Assembly (NCBI GenBank): GCA_963920765.1
Contig: OY987245.1
Coordinates: 7,580,727-7,644,726 of the forward strand
Length of the DNA stretch: 64,000 nucleotides
DNA from: Ulota crispa
Taxonomy: Eukaryota > Streptophyta > Bryopsida > Orthotrichales > Orthotrichaceae
Direction: 5' to 3'
Under the pieces are notes generated by a model that was not told where the DNA came from, searched no databases, and was given only the letters and a program-made list of their open reading frames with translations. How positions within the stretch are numbered: the stretch's first letter is position 1; every line of letters begins with the position of its first letter. Of this stretch, positions 60,750 through 64,000 are shown piece by piece. A program made the translations under genes and the position numbers.

Positions 60750-62472
60750 TAGGAGTTGGTCAATTTCATCCTTTTTTGTGTTTCTAGATTAAATTAGTGT
60801 CTTTGAATGAATTAAAAAATCTAAAATTCAATCTTTGGATTTGACAATAAATATCTACATTCTTACATTACATTGTTTGGTATGTGAAAATCAAAGTTTT
60901 TCATGTTCGCCCCACAAACTCATAAAGCAGCAAATGGAGCCTAGCCCCATTCATCCCAGTGGCCTAATGCTGAATGCTGTTTTTCTTGTTTTTGGAAAGT
61001 AGATTTGAAGATTTTAGCTTCAATTATTGACCAAAAACCATTATCAAGGAAAGAGAATTCCTTGGTGAATGAATTCTAACATGTATAACAAAGACATTCC
61101 AAGTGAAATTAGCCCAAAAACACATTTGGATTTTATTAGATGACAAAATTTCAACAAAAGGCCCTCACTACCCAAGGAAGTGCCCAAGAGAGATCTTCAT
61201 TTTATTCTCAACATGTTGCTTTTTTTTTTCCAGTGTGATAGCTTCTCATAGGCTTTTTTAGTGAAATTCTTCATCACACTATTTGGTGTGCAAGAGGTAT
61301 CCTTGCTGTTTAACTTTTACCAAAAAAAATTGGAACTAATATGAAGGACATTAAAATTGAAAATTGAAGCTTACCTTGGACTACTTCTCTCTAAAAATAA
61401 CTAAAAACTAAAAACAATAACTATTCTATATTCAGCAAGGTTTCAAAATTTACTAAACACTCAAATTTGGTGCCTTGAGCAATTAGGGGTTAATCATTAA
61501 AAGAATTATTTATTTATTTTTTATAATAGGACTTTCCTATAATAACTTTCTTGTTTTAAACCCTTGACTAAGTTTGATTGAATTAGATCCTACCATCAAA
61601 GTAATATTTGGTAACTTGGAAGTAAAACCTTCTGATAAAATAATTCTTTCCATTTCATTTGGTGTGGCATGTTGTTTCTTATTACAAAGCTTTACTTTAA
61701 AGTTACCTAATTTAATCCCAATAACCTCAATATGTACGCTTCTATTGAAACAACATTTTTTTCAAGTTATTTAATTATATAGGCTTCAGGCTATGCATAT
61801 CATTTCTTAGCTCTAGAATCATGATATTTTGAATTTAGAGGTGCGCACATTGTTGTGGCTTAAGCTTGTGATCTCAACAATTTAGTTGTATGTAATTGCT
61901 AAACAAGTAATGTGTGAGGTAATTACATGTGAGGGAGTATCGAGGTATGTCACTCACTACAAGGGATCAGTGTCAGTTTTGACATTTTTTTTTGGTCAAT
62001 TAGGGCATCCTGGTTGGAACAAATTTTTATCAATTTGAACATTTTAGTCAATTTGGATGTGTGGATGCTGACATTTTTTCTTGTTGTATATTGATGTGTT
62101 GTTGTTCTTTGTGACCTTGCTCACTTTGCTATAATGGTAAACATGTCATTGATGTAGAAATTACATACTTCCTTGGGCTTCTTGGTGTGTGATGCAAACT
62201 AAAAACACTGGAGTGTGAACAATGGTTGTTTGGTCATTAAAAAAGACCAATAATTGGCACGTGTGGGTATTGGCATGTTTACAATCCATGATATATTACC
62301 AATGTGCAGCACAATTTTACATTTTTTTATTTGAGTGATTTGAGAATCTCAAATCACTCATTGATCTAATAAAAAACAAAACACAACCTAGGTGTTATTG
62401 TTCTCTGTTGTTAAAAAAAGTTTAATGATAATGTGCACATAATTGAAGCTCATTGTTGAAATTTTAGCATTA
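60750..62472. other. No gene recognised; one perfect hairpin
   Basis: AT-rich DNA. A hairpin with a 14-bp stem and a single central base is at 62332-62360 (TGAGTGATTTGAGA and its inverse). It is not followed by a clear T-tract and I give it no function. Confidence 0.4.
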
Positions 62473-62827
62473 TTAACCCCTAAACATGGGCACGGACAAA
62501 AAAACGTCAATTGCCTTCAAAAAAATTGTGTATCTCAGAAAAAAACCGATTTTGATCTGATTTTTTTTCAGAAGTGATCATAAAAGCGTAGTGCATCATG
62601 GAAGGCAAAAATTTACCTCTTGAGATACATTCATTTTATTTTGTAACCCAAATTGTGATACATGGTGTTAGCTCCTGAGCTGCCCTTCTTCCAATTTTCA
62701 TGAGGGCACCATGCACTATTGACTTTTCCAACTTTTTGAACCAATACTATTGGTGCCCATGTGCAAAACAATGTAAAATGCTACAGGTAGGCAAGTCACG
62801 GTGATCCATCCGTCCTTTAAGGGTTAA
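62473..62827. mobile_element. TTAA-flanked MITE, second copy of the 477-844 subfamily
   Basis: It starts TTAACCCCTAAACATGG and ends CGTCCTTTAAGGGTTAA. It matches 477-844 along most of its length, with the left hairpin region diverged. Confidence 0.75.
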
Positions 62828-63340
62828 TTATAATTTGACCCTAACTCCTTTGCCAATCACAAATTGACATAGTATTTAAATTTTTTTGCATGAAAACAAT
62901 GTGCTTGGTCCTTCTAGCTTAAATCTAAATTCCAATGATCATATTGTTTTGTTGTAGTGGTGGATTCTATAGTACTTGTGCTCATGATAAAGACTCACAA
63001 CAAAGAGGTGGTACTCATTTTTGTTGTTCAACCAAAATTGAGTAGACTTGAGCAATTCAAACCTTAAATCAACCAAGAAAAGTATGAATCTATCTGTATT
63101 GTAGATTATAGAATTTTGGCACCAAAAACATTACATGTTTGAAAAACTCTATAAATTGTTGTTTTAACAAATATGAACATGTTGACTCATTTAATATGTT
63201 AATGCAATGTTGACCACCCACCCTTTCATTGTGGTTAAATTATGATTAGCAATAACCACACTTGTCTAGAATGGTTAGCAACATACCTTGAATAACATTG
63301 TGAACTCAAAATGCCAATATATATTTATCAATAAAATATC

Positions 63341-64000
63341 TTAACCCCTAAAGCCATGTTGTCCCCTCGAGGGACAAATGGGATTTTGGGCAGGTACCTA
63401 CGCCCTCAATTTTTGTCCTGATTTTTTGAAATTTTTTTGGAATATAGAAAAACACATTAGCTTTTGGGAAATCTAATTTTTATTCCAATCTATGCCCAAA
63501 AGCAAAATTTATGCCTAGATAAGCAAAAATGTATGGGGATCAAGCTGCAATTTTTTCTTACAAAAACTTGAATTTACATTATTTATTTTTCTTCTCATAG
63601 GTTATAGTTTTTTTTACATCTAAAGCTTTGATTCATTCCATTTGGACTAGTTATGAGAAAGTTATGGACAATCTTGTTTTTTGGGCAATTCAAACATCTT
63701 CTTGAAAAAATAACTTATATACTTTATTTTTGAATGCAATTTTAATGTTTTTTCAAAAAAAACTATTGGAAAGGGTGAAGTTTGCTTGCTAGAACAATCT
63801 CACCATTGGGATGATTGCATTTCAATTCCATTGCAAGGTTATTAGCAATTTAGGTTTTTGTTCAATCTCATACCTTCTTCTACCAAATGTTTTTTAAAGA
63901 ATGAAAATTAAGTATCTTTTGTTTTGATTTTTTTTGAAGATTCTCAACTCAATTTCCGACCATAAAAAAAGAGACCTCCAAATTTTGTGGTGCAAAAATA
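63341..64000 (+). mobile_element. TTAA-type element running off the window
   Basis: It starts TTAACCCCTAAAGCC, followed by a 7-bp stem TTGTCCC/GGGACAA at 63359-63377. The start mirrors the end at 54819. The right end is outside the window, so its length is unknown. No coding sequence seen. Confidence 0.55.

Overview
The window looks like nuclear DNA from a streptophyte (green plant lineage). It is AT-rich, gene-poor and crowded with short DNA transposons. All four genes I can rebuild have introns with GT-AG ends, and they fit plant families: Mediator subunit MED31, a TENA_E-type thiamin-salvage enzyme, a GIL1/IRKI-like DUF641 protein, and an 833-residue EF-hand protein with TFxP motifs that resembles cilium or basal-body proteins. 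DUF641 proteins are plant-specific, and a telo-box and TTTAGGG-like runs also point to plants. If the ciliary reading is right, the organism makes swimming sperm (bryophyte, lycophyte, fern or charophyte grade). I cannot name the species.

Layout. 0-6.5 kb: a heat-shock-element array at the left edge, then miniature elements and no gene. 7.2-11.5 kb (+): MED31 in five coding exons, tail to tail with the EF-hand/TFxP gene at 12.1-22.4 kb (-), 16 coding exons. 23.1-31.6 kb: no recognised gene; a 1.75-kb TTAA-flanked element, a 2.8-kb CACTA-type element, foldbacks and several MITEs. 32.3-34.4 kb (-): TENA_E in four coding exons. 34.7-40.4 kb: nested and solo MITEs. 40.4-45.6 kb (-): GIL1-like gene in five coding exons. 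46-64 kb: no host gene recognised; TTAA elements, TA- and TWA-flanked MITEs, pogo/Emigrant-like MITEs and one broken Penelope-like reverse transcriptase near 59.3-60.0 kb.

The four gene models were built by joining exons at GT-AG sites. In each model the frame closes across every junction, so the boundaries are good predictions, although 5' ends and alternative forms are unknown. The genes have unrelated jobs (transcription, cofactor salvage, development, probable cilium) and do not form a cluster.

The most unusual signals are in the non-coding part. (1) About fifteen elements start TTAA-CCC and end GGG-TTAA, as piggyBac-like elements do. Several carry a small hairpin just inside one end whose stem sequence differs between subfamilies while the pairing is kept. 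(2) In the EF-hand/TFxP gene every intron longer than about 300 bp contains a recognisable miniature element and every shorter intron has none. (3) Three genes have introns enlarged by tandem duplication; in MED31 and TENA_E the duplicated unit carries splice-site copies.
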